Shown: positions 1 to 9,100 of the stretch, one piece after another
Layout: each line of letters opens with the position of its first letter
Numbering within the stretch: the first letter of the stretch is position 1
From: an uncultured Anaerococcus sp.
GTDB lineage: Bacteria > Bacillota > Clostridia > Tissierellales > Peptoniphilaceae
Length of the DNA: 44,387 nucleotides
Assembly: GCF_943912825.1 (NCBI RefSeq)
Contig: NZ_CALTUX010000016.1
Location: 1-44,387, forward strand
Reading direction: 5' to 3'
Program-made: the position numbers and the translations under genes
The notes under the pieces: model-generated
The model's database searches: none
What the model was told of the DNA's origin: nothing
Seen by the model: only the letters and a program-made list of their open reading frames with translations

Positions 1-35
1 TTATAAATTTTTCTTAAGTTTTTTATTTCTAACAT
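1..35 (-). CDS. Start of an ABC transporter ATP-binding subunit (BceA-like), cut by the window edge
   Basis: Only the first 11 codons are present. They read MLEIKNLRKIY, the usual opening strand of an ABC ATPase. A strong Shine-Dalgarno (GAGAGGTG, 41-48) lies 5 nt before the ATG at 33-35. The gene follows a BceRS-type kinase/regulator pair on the same strand, which is where the BceA ATPase and BceB permease usually sit. The expected role is ATP-driven antimicrobial-peptide detoxification at the membrane. The family is inferred from context; what is seen is an ABC-type N-terminus with a good ribosome site. Confidence 0.6.
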   Translation of the reverse strand, partial: MLEIKNLRKIY

Positions 36-56
36 ATTTTCACCTCTCATAATATA

Positions 57-62
57 ATTATA
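57..62 (-). promoter_or_regulatory. -10 element of the ABC (BceA-like) promoter
   Basis: A perfect TATAAT lies 22 nt upstream of the ATG at 35. There is no good TTGACA at the proper distance (GGGACT near 80-85), as is common for promoters that need an activator. The BceR-type box at 115-130 lies upstream. Confidence 0.5.
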
Positions 63-70
63 AAGGCTGG

Positions 71-107
71 ATAAAAATAAGTCCCTTTGTTTATCTTACA
101 AAGAGAC
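71..107 (-). terminator. Intrinsic terminator after the BceRS-type operon
   Basis: Read on the minus strand, GTCTCTTTGT and ACAAAGGGAC form a 10-bp stem (81-107, one G-U pair), followed by TTATTTTTAT. It follows the kinase stop codon directly and separates the regulator genes from the ABC gene. Confidence 0.7.
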
Positions 108-114
108 CTTTTAT

Positions 115-130
115 CTTACAATTTTGTAAG
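115..130. promoter_or_regulatory. BceR-type response-regulator binding site
   Basis: CTTACAATTTTGTAAG is a 7-2-7 inverted repeat. It matches the TNACA-N4-TGTAA consensus known for BceR-like regulators (TTACA 116-120, TGTAA 125-129). It overlaps the kinase stop codon and lies about 70 bp upstream of the predicted start of the ABC gene transcript. A second copy of the 10-mer TTATCTTACA (91-100 and 111-120, 20 bp apart) supplies one further half-site nearer the promoter. Confidence 0.65.
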
Positions 131-1063
131 CTTATCAAATTTTATGGCAATTTTTGTATAAGATCCCTCCTTGGAATCTATACTTATGGATAGGTTTAAA
201 TCCTTGCCTATTGATTTTACTAGATAAAGACCAAGACCAGTTGAAGAACCAAAAGCCCTGCCATTTTCGCCAGTATAACCCATTTCAAAGACCCTTGCCA
301 AGTCACTCTTCTTGATGCCAATCCCATTGTCCTCTATGATTAGGCTATCATCCTCAAAAAATATTTTTATCTTACCAGCATTCTTTGTATATTTTAGGGA
401 ATTATTTATAAGCTGGCTTATGATAAAGCTAAGCCACTTGGCATCTGTAATGGTCTTGTAGGATAAATCTCCCAGATCTAGGCTTATATTTTTGCTTATA
501 AAGTCATAGGACTTATCCTTTATAAGGTTTTTAACCAAGGGTTCGATCATAGTTTCCTTAAAGATATAGTCATTTGTCTTTGAAGAAAATCTCACAAAGC
601 CCAAAAGTATATCAAGATAAGCTTCCATCCTCTTGTTATTTTTAATAAGCAGGTCAATATCAGGGTTTTCCTCAGCTAGGATTAACCTATTTTCAGCCAG
701 AGGTGTTTTTATTTCGTGAATCCAAAGGGCATAGAAATTTTTGGTCGCTTCTTCCATATCCTTATAATCGATTAAGAGGTCCTTGTATTTTTCATCCAGA
801 AAGCAGTACTCATCTGCAATTAGCTGGGCCTTGTGATCTAAATTTTTAGACCTTAAAATTTTTTCAAAATTATTTTCCTTTTCTTTTTGGCTATCATATA
901 GGAGAAAAATCAAAAGGATGAAAATATTTATGATTAACCCATAAATAATTACAAATCTTTCTAGGTCAAAGGCTAAAAATATTAGGCTGTAGATGAAAGT
1001 TATGATGGCAAAAAATATCAAAAGCCTTTTATTTTCTCTGATTGCGCACTTGAAATTAAACAT
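116..1063 (-). CDS. BceS-like intramembrane-sensing histidine kinase
   Basis: Membrane histidine kinase of about 315 aa. Two transmembrane helices (about 14-31 and 37-56) are joined by only about five residues, so there is no extracellular sensor domain; this is the intramembrane-sensing architecture in which the partner ABC transporter is the real sensor. The H-box is LWIHEIKTPLA (His116), typical of BceS. An N-box with LINNSLKYTKN and a G-box with STGLGLYLV follow. The ATG at 1063 is preferred over the one at 1078 because GGTAAGGG lies about 7 nt before it. It overlaps the regulator gene by 8 bp. Expected partners are the adjacent response regulator and a BceAB-type transporter. The inducer cannot be read from sequence. 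Confidence 0.87.
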   Translation of the reverse strand: MFNFKCAIRENKRLLIFFAIITFIYSLIFLAFDLERFVIIYGLIINIFILLIFLLYDSQKEKENNFEKILRSKNLDHKAQLIADEYCFLDEKYKDLLIDYKDMEEATKNFYALWIHEIKTPLAENRLILAEENPDIDLLIKNNKRMEAYLDILLGFVRFSSKTNDYIFKETMIEPLVKNLIKDKSYDFISKNISLDLGDLSYKTITDAKWLSFIISQLINNSLKYTKNAGKIKIFFEDDSLIIEDNGIGIKKSDLARVFEMGYTGENGRAFGSSTGLGLYLVKSIGKDLNLSISIDSKEGSYTKIAIKFDKLTKL

Positions 1064-1724
1064 AATAACCCTTACCAACCTTGGTTTTTATAAAATCTTT
1101 GACCCCTAGGCTTTCTAGAGATTTTCTAAGCCTTGAGATATTTACCGTTAGGGTATTGTCATCTATAAATATATCTGTCGACCAAAGGGCTGTCATTAGC
1201 TTATCCCTTGAAATGACCTTGCCAGCATTTACCATAAGGGTCTCAAGGATTTTAAATTCATTTTTGGATAGGTCGATAGACTTGCCTGCAAAGCCTGCCT
1301 GCATTGATTTTAAATCTAAGATAAGGCCATCTTTTTCAAGCTTATCAGATCCTTGCTTATAGTCATAGGTCCTTCTTAAGAGGGCCTTGACCTTGGCTGT
1401 CAAAAGTTCTGGCTCAAAGGGTTTACTCACAAAATCATCTGCCCCCATCTCCATTGCCATGATTTTATTCATGGTATCTTCCTTTGAGGATAAAAAAATT
1501 ATTGGGACATTGGATATATCTCTGATTTTCCTCGTCCAGTGATAGCCATCAAAATATGGCAAGCCTATGTCCATGACTACAAGGGAAGGATTCTCTTGTT
1601 TAAAAAGATCAAAGACCCTTTCAAAATCTTCTACCAAAATTACCTCATAGCCCCATTTTTCAAAGTCTTTTTTTAAAGAGCTTGCTATTATCTGGCTGTC
1701 ATCTACTATTAATATCTTAAACAT
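1056..1724 (-). CDS. BceR-like OmpR-family response regulator
   Basis: 222-aa DNA-binding response regulator. The receiver has the acidic pair Asp8/Asp9, phosphoacceptor Asp52 (VVMDIGLP) and Lys101 (VSKPF). A C-terminal winged-helix OmpR/PhoB domain ends in TKVGKGYYV. The sequences LPYFDGYHWTRKIR and SNVPIIFLSS are typical of regulators that control peptide-antibiotic ABC transporters. It is the first gene of the operon; SD GGAGG lies just upstream of the ATG. The likely target is the promoter of the ABC gene at the window start, through the inverted repeat at 115-130. Confidence 0.9.
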   Translation of the reverse strand: MFKILIVDDSQIIASSLKKDFEKWGYEVILVEDFERVFDLFKQENPSLVVMDIGLPYFDGYHWTRKIRDISNVPIIFLSSKEDTMNKIMAMEMGADDFVSKPFEPELLTAKVKALLRRTYDYKQGSDKLEKDGLILDLKSMQAGFAGKSIDLSKNEFKILETLMVNAGKVISRDKLMTALWSTDIFIDDNTLTVNISRLRKSLESLGVKDFIKTKVGKGYYV

Positions 1725-1741
1725 AGGCCCTCCTTTATTTT

Positions 1742-1750
1742 ATTATAACA
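1742..1750 (-). promoter_or_regulatory. Extended -10 promoter for the BceRS-type operon
   Basis: Minus strand TGTTATAAT is an extended -10 (TGn-TATAAT), 18 nt before the regulator ATG. No clear -35 is seen; the preceding bases are the terminator of the upstream ABC operon. Confidence 0.5.
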
Positions 1751-1779
1751 CAAAACCTCCCAATCTGAGATTGAGAGGT
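1748..1779 (-). terminator. Intrinsic terminator of the MarR-ABC operon
   Basis: Minus-strand stem ACCTCTCAATC / GATTGGGAGGT (11 bp, one G-U pair, loop TCA) at 1755-1779, followed by a short TTTTGT tract. It directly follows the last ABC gene. Confidence 0.65.
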
Positions 1780-1786
1780 CAATATT

Positions 1787-3655
1787 TTAGTCAAGTTCTA
1801 GCCTACCTGTGTATAATTGCCAGTAGGTTCCCTTTTCTTTTATTAACTTGTCGTGGTTACCACGTTCTATTATCCTACCTGAATCCATTACCATGATTAC
1901 ATCAGAGTTTTGGATGGTGGATAGCCTGTGGGCTATGACTATGGAGGTTGATCCTACCATTAAGTTATCCATAGCTTCTGTTACATCTCTTTCTGTGGAT
2001 GTATCTATTGATGAGGTCGCCTCATCTAAAATTAGCATTGGTGGTTCTGCAAGGGCTGCCCTTGAGATTGAAATTAATTGGTTTTGACCATCTGAAAGTG
2101 ATGACCCATCGCCATTTATTTGTGTCTGGTACCTATCAGGAAGTCTCTTGATGAAGGAATCTGCTCCTGATAGCCTGGCTGATGATTTTATGTCGCTTTC
2201 GCTTGCATCTAGCCTTCCATATCTGATATTTTTCTCAATTGTGTCTGTAAATAGGTTTACATCTTGAAGAACCATTCCAAAGGCACGCCTTAAGTGGTCT
2301 TTTTTGATATCTCTAGTGTCTATCCCATCTACTTCTATAGAACCATTGTCTATTTCATAAAATCTGGTGATGACATTGGTTATGGTTGTCTTACCAGCTC
2401 CGGTTGAGCCTACAAAGGCGATTTTTTCACCTGGATCTGCGTAGAAGGAAATGTCCTTTAGGATTTGGTTTTTGCCATCATAGGAGAAGTCTACATTTTT
2501 AAATTCTAGCCTACCCTCAAGCATCTTGTAGTGTTTCTTCTCTCCATCATCCCACATCCAGGCATAGCGACCTGTTAGCTTGTCAGATTCTTCTATTGTA
2601 CCATCTGCCTTTTGGTAGGCATTTACTAGCTCTATAAAGCCAGTGTCTTTTTCTATTGGCATGTCAATTATTTCAAAAATCCTATCAGCACCTGCCATGG
2701 CTTGGAAGACCATGTTGGCCTGTTGGCTGACATTTACTATTGGGTTTTGGATTTGTCTGATATTTGATAAAAATGCTGCAAGAACACCTACTGTTAGGTC
2801 TCCCTGGATAGTGAAATATACACCCAGAACAGTAATTGCCGCATAGAGGATATTTACCATATTTATTAAAAATGGCATCATCCTACCTGCATAGGTATTG
2901 GCCCTAGCAAAGGCTGACCTTACATTTTCACTTCTTTGGTAAAAATCATCAAAGGCCTTCTCTTCCCTAGAAAATACCTTTACTACCTTTTGACCAGATA
3001 GGGTCTCTTCTGAAAATCCATGAAGGGTTGAAACATTGGCCTGGCCCTCGCCGAAGCTTTTGGCTGACTTAATAACTATCTTTGATAGGATTGGAATCAT
3101 AACCAAGAGGCCTAAAAATAGGGTAAAAGTCAACCCAAAGCTTAACTTAAACATGACAAGTATTGTACCTGTAAACATGATTGTCGCCCTAACAATGGTT
3201 GGAACTGTGTTTGCAAGTGCCTGACTTAGGACGTCTGTGTCGTTGGTAAATCTTGACATGATCTCGCCGTGTTGGTTGGAGTCAAAGAAATTTATTGGCA
3301 TTTTTTGAATTTTTTCAAATAATTCTTCCCTTATATTTCTTATTGACCTTTCCCCTATCCTTACCATAAGTCTTGAATAGATAAAGGATGTGGCTGCTGA
3401 TACAAAATAAATCCCACCCATTTGTAGGCAGGCTATCTTTAGCCCATCTAAATCTGCCTTTAGGATGTAAGAGTCAATGATAGGCTTAAGCATATTTACT
3501 CCCCAAATTTGAGTAAGGGCTGATACTATTACGCAGACTACTATCAGAAACATCTGCCACTTATATTCAAAAAGGTAGGATAAAAGCCTAGCTATTGATG
3601 AAAATGATATGCTACGTCTATATGATTTGCCATTCATCTTGTGACTATTATTCAT
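1787..3655 (-). CDS. ABC exporter half-transporter with catalytic Glu (heterodimer partner 2)
   Basis: 622-aa type IV ABC exporter half: six membrane helices (about 35-310), then a nucleotide-binding domain with Walker A GSTGAGKT (416-423), signature LSDGQ (520-524) and Walker B LILDE with catalytic Glu545. Paired with the upstream gene it should form a heterodimeric drug or lipid exporter of the BmrCD/LmrCD type. The signature is LSDGQ rather than LSGGQ, which fits the partner's degenerate site. The ATG at 3655 is chosen because GGAGGTG lies 6-7 nt upstream; an ORF start 30 nt earlier has no such site. It overlaps the preceding gene by 8 bp. The substrate is unknown. Confidence 0.88.
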   Translation of the reverse strand: MNNSHKMNGKSYRRSISFSSIARLLSYLFEYKWQMFLIVVCVIVSALTQIWGVNMLKPIIDSYILKADLDGLKIACLQMGGIYFVSAATSFIYSRLMVRIGERSIRNIREELFEKIQKMPINFFDSNQHGEIMSRFTNDTDVLSQALANTVPTIVRATIMFTGTILVMFKLSFGLTFTLFLGLLVMIPILSKIVIKSAKSFGEGQANVSTLHGFSEETLSGQKVVKVFSREEKAFDDFYQRSENVRSAFARANTYAGRMMPFLINMVNILYAAITVLGVYFTIQGDLTVGVLAAFLSNIRQIQNPIVNVSQQANMVFQAMAGADRIFEIIDMPIEKDTGFIELVNAYQKADGTIEESDKLTGRYAWMWDDGEKKHYKMLEGRLEFKNVDFSYDGKNQILKDISFYADPGEKIAFVGSTGAGKTTITNVITRFYEIDNGSIEVDGIDTRDIKKDHLRRAFGMVLQDVNLFTDTIEKNIRYGRLDASESDIKSSARLSGADSFIKRLPDRYQTQINGDGSSLSDGQNQLISISRAALAEPPMLILDEATSSIDTSTERDVTEAMDNLMVGSTSIVIAHRLSTIQNSDVIMVMDSGRIIERGNHDKLIKEKGTYWQLYTGRLELD

Positions 3656-5411
3656 TAGCTCCACCTCCTTGTTGTTGGATATCATAGGTATCCCTATAGG
3701 TCTTGTTACTTGCGTAAAGCTCTTCGTGGCTGCCTATAGCTTCAATCTTTCCTTCACTCATCACTATAATCCTATCAACATATTTAAAGGAAGATACCCT
3801 TTGAGATATGATAATCTTTGTAAGGTCCTTATTAAACTTGTTGATACCATCGATGATCGCTGATTCTGTCTTGGTATCTACTGCTGAAGTAGAGTTGTCA
3901 AGGATTAGAATCTTAGGATTTTTAAGAAGGGCTCTGGCAATGGTTAGCCTTTGTCTTTGGCCACCAGATACACCGACTCCGCCTTGGCCAAGTACTGAAT
4001 CATAACCATCGTGGCGTTCCTTCACAAAGCCATCAGCTTGGGCAATCTTGCTTGCCTCAATAATCTCTCCTAGATTTGCATGCTCATCTCCCCATCTTAG
4101 GTTATCTGCAATTGATCCTGAAAATAGGGTGTTTTTCTGAAGAACTATTGCTACATCATCTCTTAGAGTCTTAAGGTCATATTCTTTAACATCATGGCCA
4201 CCTACCTTAAGTGAGCCGCAAGAAATATCATAAAGTCTTGGAATAAGCTGAACTAGGGTTGATTTTGATGAACCAGTTGATCCCAAAATTCCTACAGACT
4301 CACCACTTTTTATGTGAAGATTTACATCTTCTAATTGGTATTGGTCTGAATCTTTTTCATATTTAAAGCATACATCTGTAAAGTCAATTGACCCATCTTC
4401 TAGTTTTAGGCCTTCGATTTTTTGACTATTATCCATTGATGGCTTTCTGTCAATAACTTCTACAACCCTGGTAATGCCAGGAGAAGCTCCCATAAAGGTA
4501 GTAAGAACCATAGACATGCCAATAAAGGCACCTAGAAGCATGGTCGCATACATATTAAAGGAAACCAAGTCGCCTACCCCAAGTCTGCCTTCTATTATCT
4601 CAATTCCACCAAAGTAGGTGATGGCAACAAAGGTTGCAAATAAGATTACATTGGCAATTGGGAATAGGTAGGACATTGGTCCTTGAGATCCGTCTGCGTA
4701 TTCAAACATCTTTTCATTTTGAACCATAAACTTGTCAATTTCGTATCTTTTCCTTACAAAGGCCTTGATAACCCTTGAATTGTTAAGATTTTCTTCTATG
4801 ACTAGATTTAATTTATCATATTGAAATCTCGCCTTCCTAAACTTAGGTATAGCAAAGCTTGCAAGGCCCATAAGCATGGCAAATAAAATTGGCACAGCCA
4901 CTAAAAATATCAAAGATAATTTAAGTGATGCATTTAGGGCCAAGACAAAGGAAACTACAGCCATTGCCACAGTCTTAATAACAAATCTTGTCGACATAAA
5001 CATGGACATAGCTATTTGCTGAACATCTGATGATAGCCTTGTTAGTAGGGATGGGACCCCAAAATAATCTATATCCTCAAAAGAAAATTTTTGAATATTT
5101 TCAAATTGAGCTAGACGGGCATTGTGACCCATGCCTGATGATGAAATTCCAGCGTTTTTTGTAGCCTTCATCCCAAAAAACATGGTCAAAAGAGCTGCTA
5201 TAACCATCATAATTCCATACTTTATAGCCATACCTAAGTCCTTGCCGGCAACAGCATTATTAAGGGTAAGGGCCATTAGGTATGGGATAAGTAGCTCAAG
5301 TATGGTCTCTAAAATCGTAAAAATCCTAGAAAGATTTCGATTTTTCTTGTACTCTCCCAGGTATTTCTTGATATAAGAAAAGGACCTGTTAAATTCTTTT
5401 ATAGATTCCAT
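3648..5411 (-). CDS. ABC exporter half-transporter with degenerate catalytic site (heterodimer partner 1)
   Basis: 587-aa exporter half with N-terminal membrane domain (six helices, about 35-310) and C-terminal ATPase. Walker A is GSTGSSKS (377-384), the Q-loop is Gln425, the signature VSGGQ (481-485), and Walker B ILILD is followed by Asn506 where the catalytic Glu should be. Loss of that Glu in one half is characteristic of heterodimeric exporters with one working ATP site. Its intact signature would complete the active site of the partner encoded next. It starts at TAATG, overlapping the MarR stop by 1 bp, so the three genes are translationally coupled. Confidence 0.88.
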   Translation of the reverse strand: MESIKEFNRSFSYIKKYLGEYKKNRNLSRIFTILETILELLIPYLMALTLNNAVAGKDLGMAIKYGIMMVIAALLTMFFGMKATKNAGISSSGMGHNARLAQFENIQKFSFEDIDYFGVPSLLTRLSSDVQQIAMSMFMSTRFVIKTVAMAVVSFVLALNASLKLSLIFLVAVPILFAMLMGLASFAIPKFRKARFQYDKLNLVIEENLNNSRVIKAFVRKRYEIDKFMVQNEKMFEYADGSQGPMSYLFPIANVILFATFVAITYFGGIEIIEGRLGVGDLVSFNMYATMLLGAFIGMSMVLTTFMGASPGITRVVEVIDRKPSMDNSQKIEGLKLEDGSIDFTDVCFKYEKDSDQYQLEDVNLHIKSGESVGILGSTGSSKSTLVQLIPRLYDISCGSLKVGGHDVKEYDLKTLRDDVAIVLQKNTLFSGSIADNLRWGDEHANLGEIIEASKIAQADGFVKERHDGYDSVLGQGGVGVSGGQRQRLTIARALLKNPKILILDNSTSAVDTKTESAIIDGINKFNKDLTKIIISQRVSSFKYVDRIIVMSEGKIEAIGSHEELYASNKTYRDTYDIQQQGGGANE

Positions 5412-5851
5412 TAATCCTCCTTTTTCAAATCTTCCTTGATTGTGCTAATCAAAAGCTTAAGAGCATTACTTATCTCTCTAAGCTTTTCATCGCCCAATCT
5501 CTCTTTCATTCTAACATTTGATTCATTGATCGGTTTTAATCTTTCATCCCTATTTTTCTTGCCCTTTTCTGTAAGTCTTAGGATTCTGATTCTCTTGTCA
5601 ACTTCATCTGGGATAAGGTCAATTAGGCCTTCCTCCTTTAGATTCTTGATGATGTTGTTGACTGTTTGCTTGGGAGCACTCAGCCTTTCAGATATATCCT
5701 TCTGGGTAGAATTCTCCATAAAGCCTATGTGGATTAGGATGATAGTCTCAAGGTCATTTAAGCCATAGACTTTTGCCCTCTCCTTATTTAGGCCATTGGC
5801 ACATCTTAGCAAAGAAAAAATAGAGAATATGGGATCTTGTTCAAAATTCAT
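5411..5851 (-). CDS. MarR-family transcriptional regulator of the ABC exporter operon
   Basis: 146-aa winged-helix regulator. It contains TQKDISERLSAPKQTVNNII (recognition helix region), the wing DEVDKRIRILRLTEKG with the MarR-typical D-x-R-x-R pattern, and helical dimerisation ends. The start is the ATG at 5851, preceded closely by GAGGGAG; an ATG 10 codons earlier has no ribosome site. First gene of an operon with two ABC half-transporters, so it probably represses efflux genes and its own expression until a ligand binds. Palindromes over the promoter (5891-5913) are candidate operators. The ligand is unknown. Confidence 0.88.
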   Translation of the reverse strand: MNFEQDPIFSIFSLLRCANGLNKERAKVYGLNDLETIILIHIGFMENSTQKDISERLSAPKQTVNNIIKNLKEEGLIDLIPDEVDKRIRILRLTEKGKKNRDERLKPINESNVRMKERLGDEKLREISNALKLLISTIKEDLKKED

Positions 5852-5890
5852 ACTCCCTCTTTCTCTAAAGTAAATAAACAATTTTTATTT

Positions 5891-5928
5891 ATCTATAGAT
5901 ATTATAGTACTATTTGGGACTAAGTCAA
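5891..5928 (-). promoter_or_regulatory. SigA-type promoter of the MarR-ABC operon with two palindromes
   Basis: -35 TTGACT (5923-5928), 16-bp spacer, -10 TATAAT (5901-5906). A perfect 10-bp palindrome ATAGTACTAT (5904-5913) covers the -10 and a second, ATCTATAGAT (5891-5900), covers the likely transcription start. Both are placed to block RNA polymerase and are candidate MarR operators. Confidence 0.7.
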
Positions 5929-6119
5929 GGAGGTTTTTATCTTTTCTTATAAAATAACGACTGCCTTTAAGGTCATTTTCTTATATCATTTATACAGATA
6001 AATTGAGCAAGAATATCATGGATTTATCATTAAAAATATAAAATTTTTATATATGTGTACCACTTTTTGCTTATAAGTGGGGGACAATTTTTTGGTTGGT
6101 ATTTACTTTTTGGCAAGTA

Positions 6120-6151
6120 AAAAGACCGCAAGCTAAGGCCTACGATCTTTT
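6120..6151 (-). terminator. Terminator of the giant surface-protein operon
   Basis: 14-bp stem with a TAAG/CTTA loop (6120-6133 against 6138-6151, several G-U pairs), rich in A on one flank and T on the other, so it may act in both directions. It begins just after the stop codon of the 2981-aa protein. The remaining intergenic DNA to 5930 is AT-rich and holds only a weak 6-bp hairpin at 6060-6080. Confidence 0.75.
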
Positions 6152-6157
6152 TTAGAC

Positions 6158-9100
6158 TTATTCGTCTTCTTTCTTATCTCTTGTTACAAATAATCCGACA
6201 CTTGAAGCTGCCATGATTCCTAGGTAGATATCTAGATTTGTAAAGATACCTGTCCTTGGGTTGAAGGCTTTCTTGACAAGTGATTTTGTACTATCTACTC
6301 CTGTCTTGACAGTTTTCTCTACAGATTCGACTACTTTCTTGGCTGTATTTTCAATTGTCTTTCCTGGCTTCTTATTTGTTTCACGAGCTTGTTTGTTTCC
6401 ACTTTCCTTACCTGGCTTATCACTAGGTTTTTCGACTCGATTTTCAGGAGTCTCGCTTGAATTATCGCCTGGCTCTTCACCTGGTGTCTCAGGGTCTTCG
6501 CCTGGCTTATCGCTTGGCTCTTTGCCTGGTTTTTCAGGGTCCTTACCTGGCTTGTCGCTTGGTTCTTCGCCTGGTTTCTCAGGGTCCTTACCTGGCTTGT
6601 CGCTTGGTTCTTCGCCTGGTTTCTCAGGGTCCTTACCTGGTTTGTCACTAAGTTCCTCGCCTGGTTCTGGAGTCTCACCTGGATTTGGATTTGGCTCTGG
6701 ATTTGGTTCTGGAGTCTCACCTGGATTTGGCTCTGGATTTGGTTCTGGAGTCTCACCTGGATTTGGTTCTGGACTTGGCTCAGGTTTTGGTTCTGGATTT
6801 GGTTTTGGTTCTGGATCTTTGCCTGGCTCTGGGTCTTTACCTGGGTCAGGGTCTTTGCCTGGATCAGGATCTTTGCCTGGGTCAGGGTCTTTGCCTGGGT
6901 CAGGGTCTTTGCCTGGGTCTGGAGTTACACCTGGTGTTTTAGATTTGTAAGTGTTGGTTACTGTCTTGTAATCATCACTATATATTACTTGGTAGTTTTC
7001 GTGCTTAAATAAGTTTCCGTCTTTGTCCACTTCATTTACAAAGTATATATATTCTTTTCCATTCTCATCTTTTGCCTTTTTCTTACCAAATTCTACTTTG
7101 ATTAAGCCATTTACATCAGGGGCTCCACTAACAAGTTTAGGCTCACCGACCTCTTCAGAAGCTCCACCAGAGATTTTTCTCTTAAGTTGGAAGTATACTT
7201 GAGGTTTTTCAACGTCTGCTGGTACCTTCTCCCACTTCTTGAAGGCTGTCACATCTATGAACTTATCTTTTTCTGGTTCTTGAGCCTTGTAGGTGTTTGT
7301 AACCGTTAGACCATTTACTTCTGATGTGTAATTTGAGTCATTAAAGTCTGTTCCATCTGCATTTAGTTCTTTTACAAAGTAGGTATATTCTTTACCATCT
7401 GCATCTTTTTTATCTAGTTTACCAAAGTTTACCTCATCATTGACAAGTTTTTCTGGTTTGCCAACTGGTTCTTCAATGGTAGATTCTTCTATTTTTCTAT
7501 ATAGTTGGAACTTGACATTAGGTTTTGTAGTTCCTTCAGGAACGCCTTTCCATACCTTGGTTGCAGTTATATATTTTTTATCTTCCTTATCGTCTGGTTT
7601 AATGAAGGTGTTTGTAATATCAAAGGCAATAGTATTATTATCAGTATTTTTCATATCCTTTGTTATTACTGAATTATAGGAATTATCTCCAACCATATAA
7701 ATCTTATCTTTACCAACACCTAACTCTTTAACACTATAGGTGTATAAATTACCATCTTCATCGTGTTTTGGTAGGTTTTTCCAGAAGTATGTTATTGTAT
7801 CTGAAGTTCCATCGTTTAATGTTTCAAGCTTATAGTCTTTTGTAACATCTTCAAATTCACCTTCATTAGCAATTTTCCTTAGAAGCTGAACTTTAACTGC
7901 TGTATGGTCAGATTTTGGGCCATCCTTCCAAATCTTTGTAGCTCTGACTGTTAGGTCATTTTTATTTACGACATTCTTATTAGTTACAGTTACTTTTGTT
8001 TCTTCTGAGCTAGAAATTTCTACTTCAAACTCTGTTGCTTGTTTTTCTTCATTTCCAAGTGAGAAGTATGGTGTATAGCCTTGGGTCTCTATTTCTTTTA
8101 TGAAATATTTACCATGGGTCAAATGTCCAAATGACTTAGATTCATTAGCTCCAAGGTCAAATTCTTCTTTATAATTATCTGGACCTGTTACTTCAAACTT
8201 AAATTTGATTGAACTAGCTGACCTTGTTGAGAATGTGCTAATCCTCTTTGGCTCATTTTCAAGCTTCTTAGTAATGGTCAATTTTCCATCTTTTGCTACT
8301 TCTGCTACTTTGGTATTTGTAACAGTTAGGCGATCTACCTTTGATGTGTAGGATGAATCATTAAATGGATTTCCATTTTCATCTACTTCTTTTACAAAGT
8401 AGCTATATTTATTTCCTGCCTGATCTGTAGCATCTTGCTTGCCAAAGTTTACTTGGTCGTTTTGGTCTAATTCCTTAGCGGGAGTAACTTTTTCTTCCTT
8501 ACCATCAGCCGTCTTTCTCCAAAGTTCTAATTTAATTGTTGGAGTTTGAACACCTTCTGGAACATCTTTCCAAAGCTTTTGACCGATTAATGCTTCAGTT
8601 TGTGGAGCTTGGTAGGTGTTTGTTACTGTTAGCTTATCATCGCTAATGCTTGCTTGGTAATTTGCTGGAACATTTGCTTCTTTTACTCTAAAGCTATATT
8701 CCTTACCCTCATCGTTGATCTTAGATATATTTTTCCATTCATAATAGAATTTAGAAGGATTATTTGCATCACGGCTTACTTGAGCTTTTTCCTTCACTAC
8801 TTCTTCATTTCCATCAACTTGCCTATAAAGCTTAAGGTCAACCTCTTTGTGGTCTGTGCTTGGACCGCCTGTCCAAATCTTTGTTGCCTTGATATCTGTT
8901 AGGTTTGGATTTGAAGGAATTTCGTTTTTATTAGTAAATTCTACCTTGCCTTCTTTAGCATCTTTTGTTAGGGTAACTTTCGCTGTGCTTGACTTAGTCT
9001 CTTTAGCATCTCCTACTTTTACAAATGGAGTAAGGCCTTTGGCGTCAGTTTCTTCTATTGTGTAGTCGCCGTAGAAGAGATTGTTAAATTCTTTAGTCTC

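Noticed and set aside
6060..6080. CCACTT / AAGTGG hairpin in the gap before the MarR operon
   Set aside because: Six base pairs with a 9-nt loop and no proper T tract; too weak to call a terminator or operator.
6541..6630. Possible CRISPR-like direct repeats
   Set aside because: The copies are contiguous with no spacers, in frame, and encode a proline-rich wall-spanning region.
6261..6950. Long open frames opposite the Pro-rich repeats, including a Gly/Ser/Pro-rich one
   Set aside because: They are by-products of tandem repeats in multiples of three on the coding strand; they have no ribosome site or domain.
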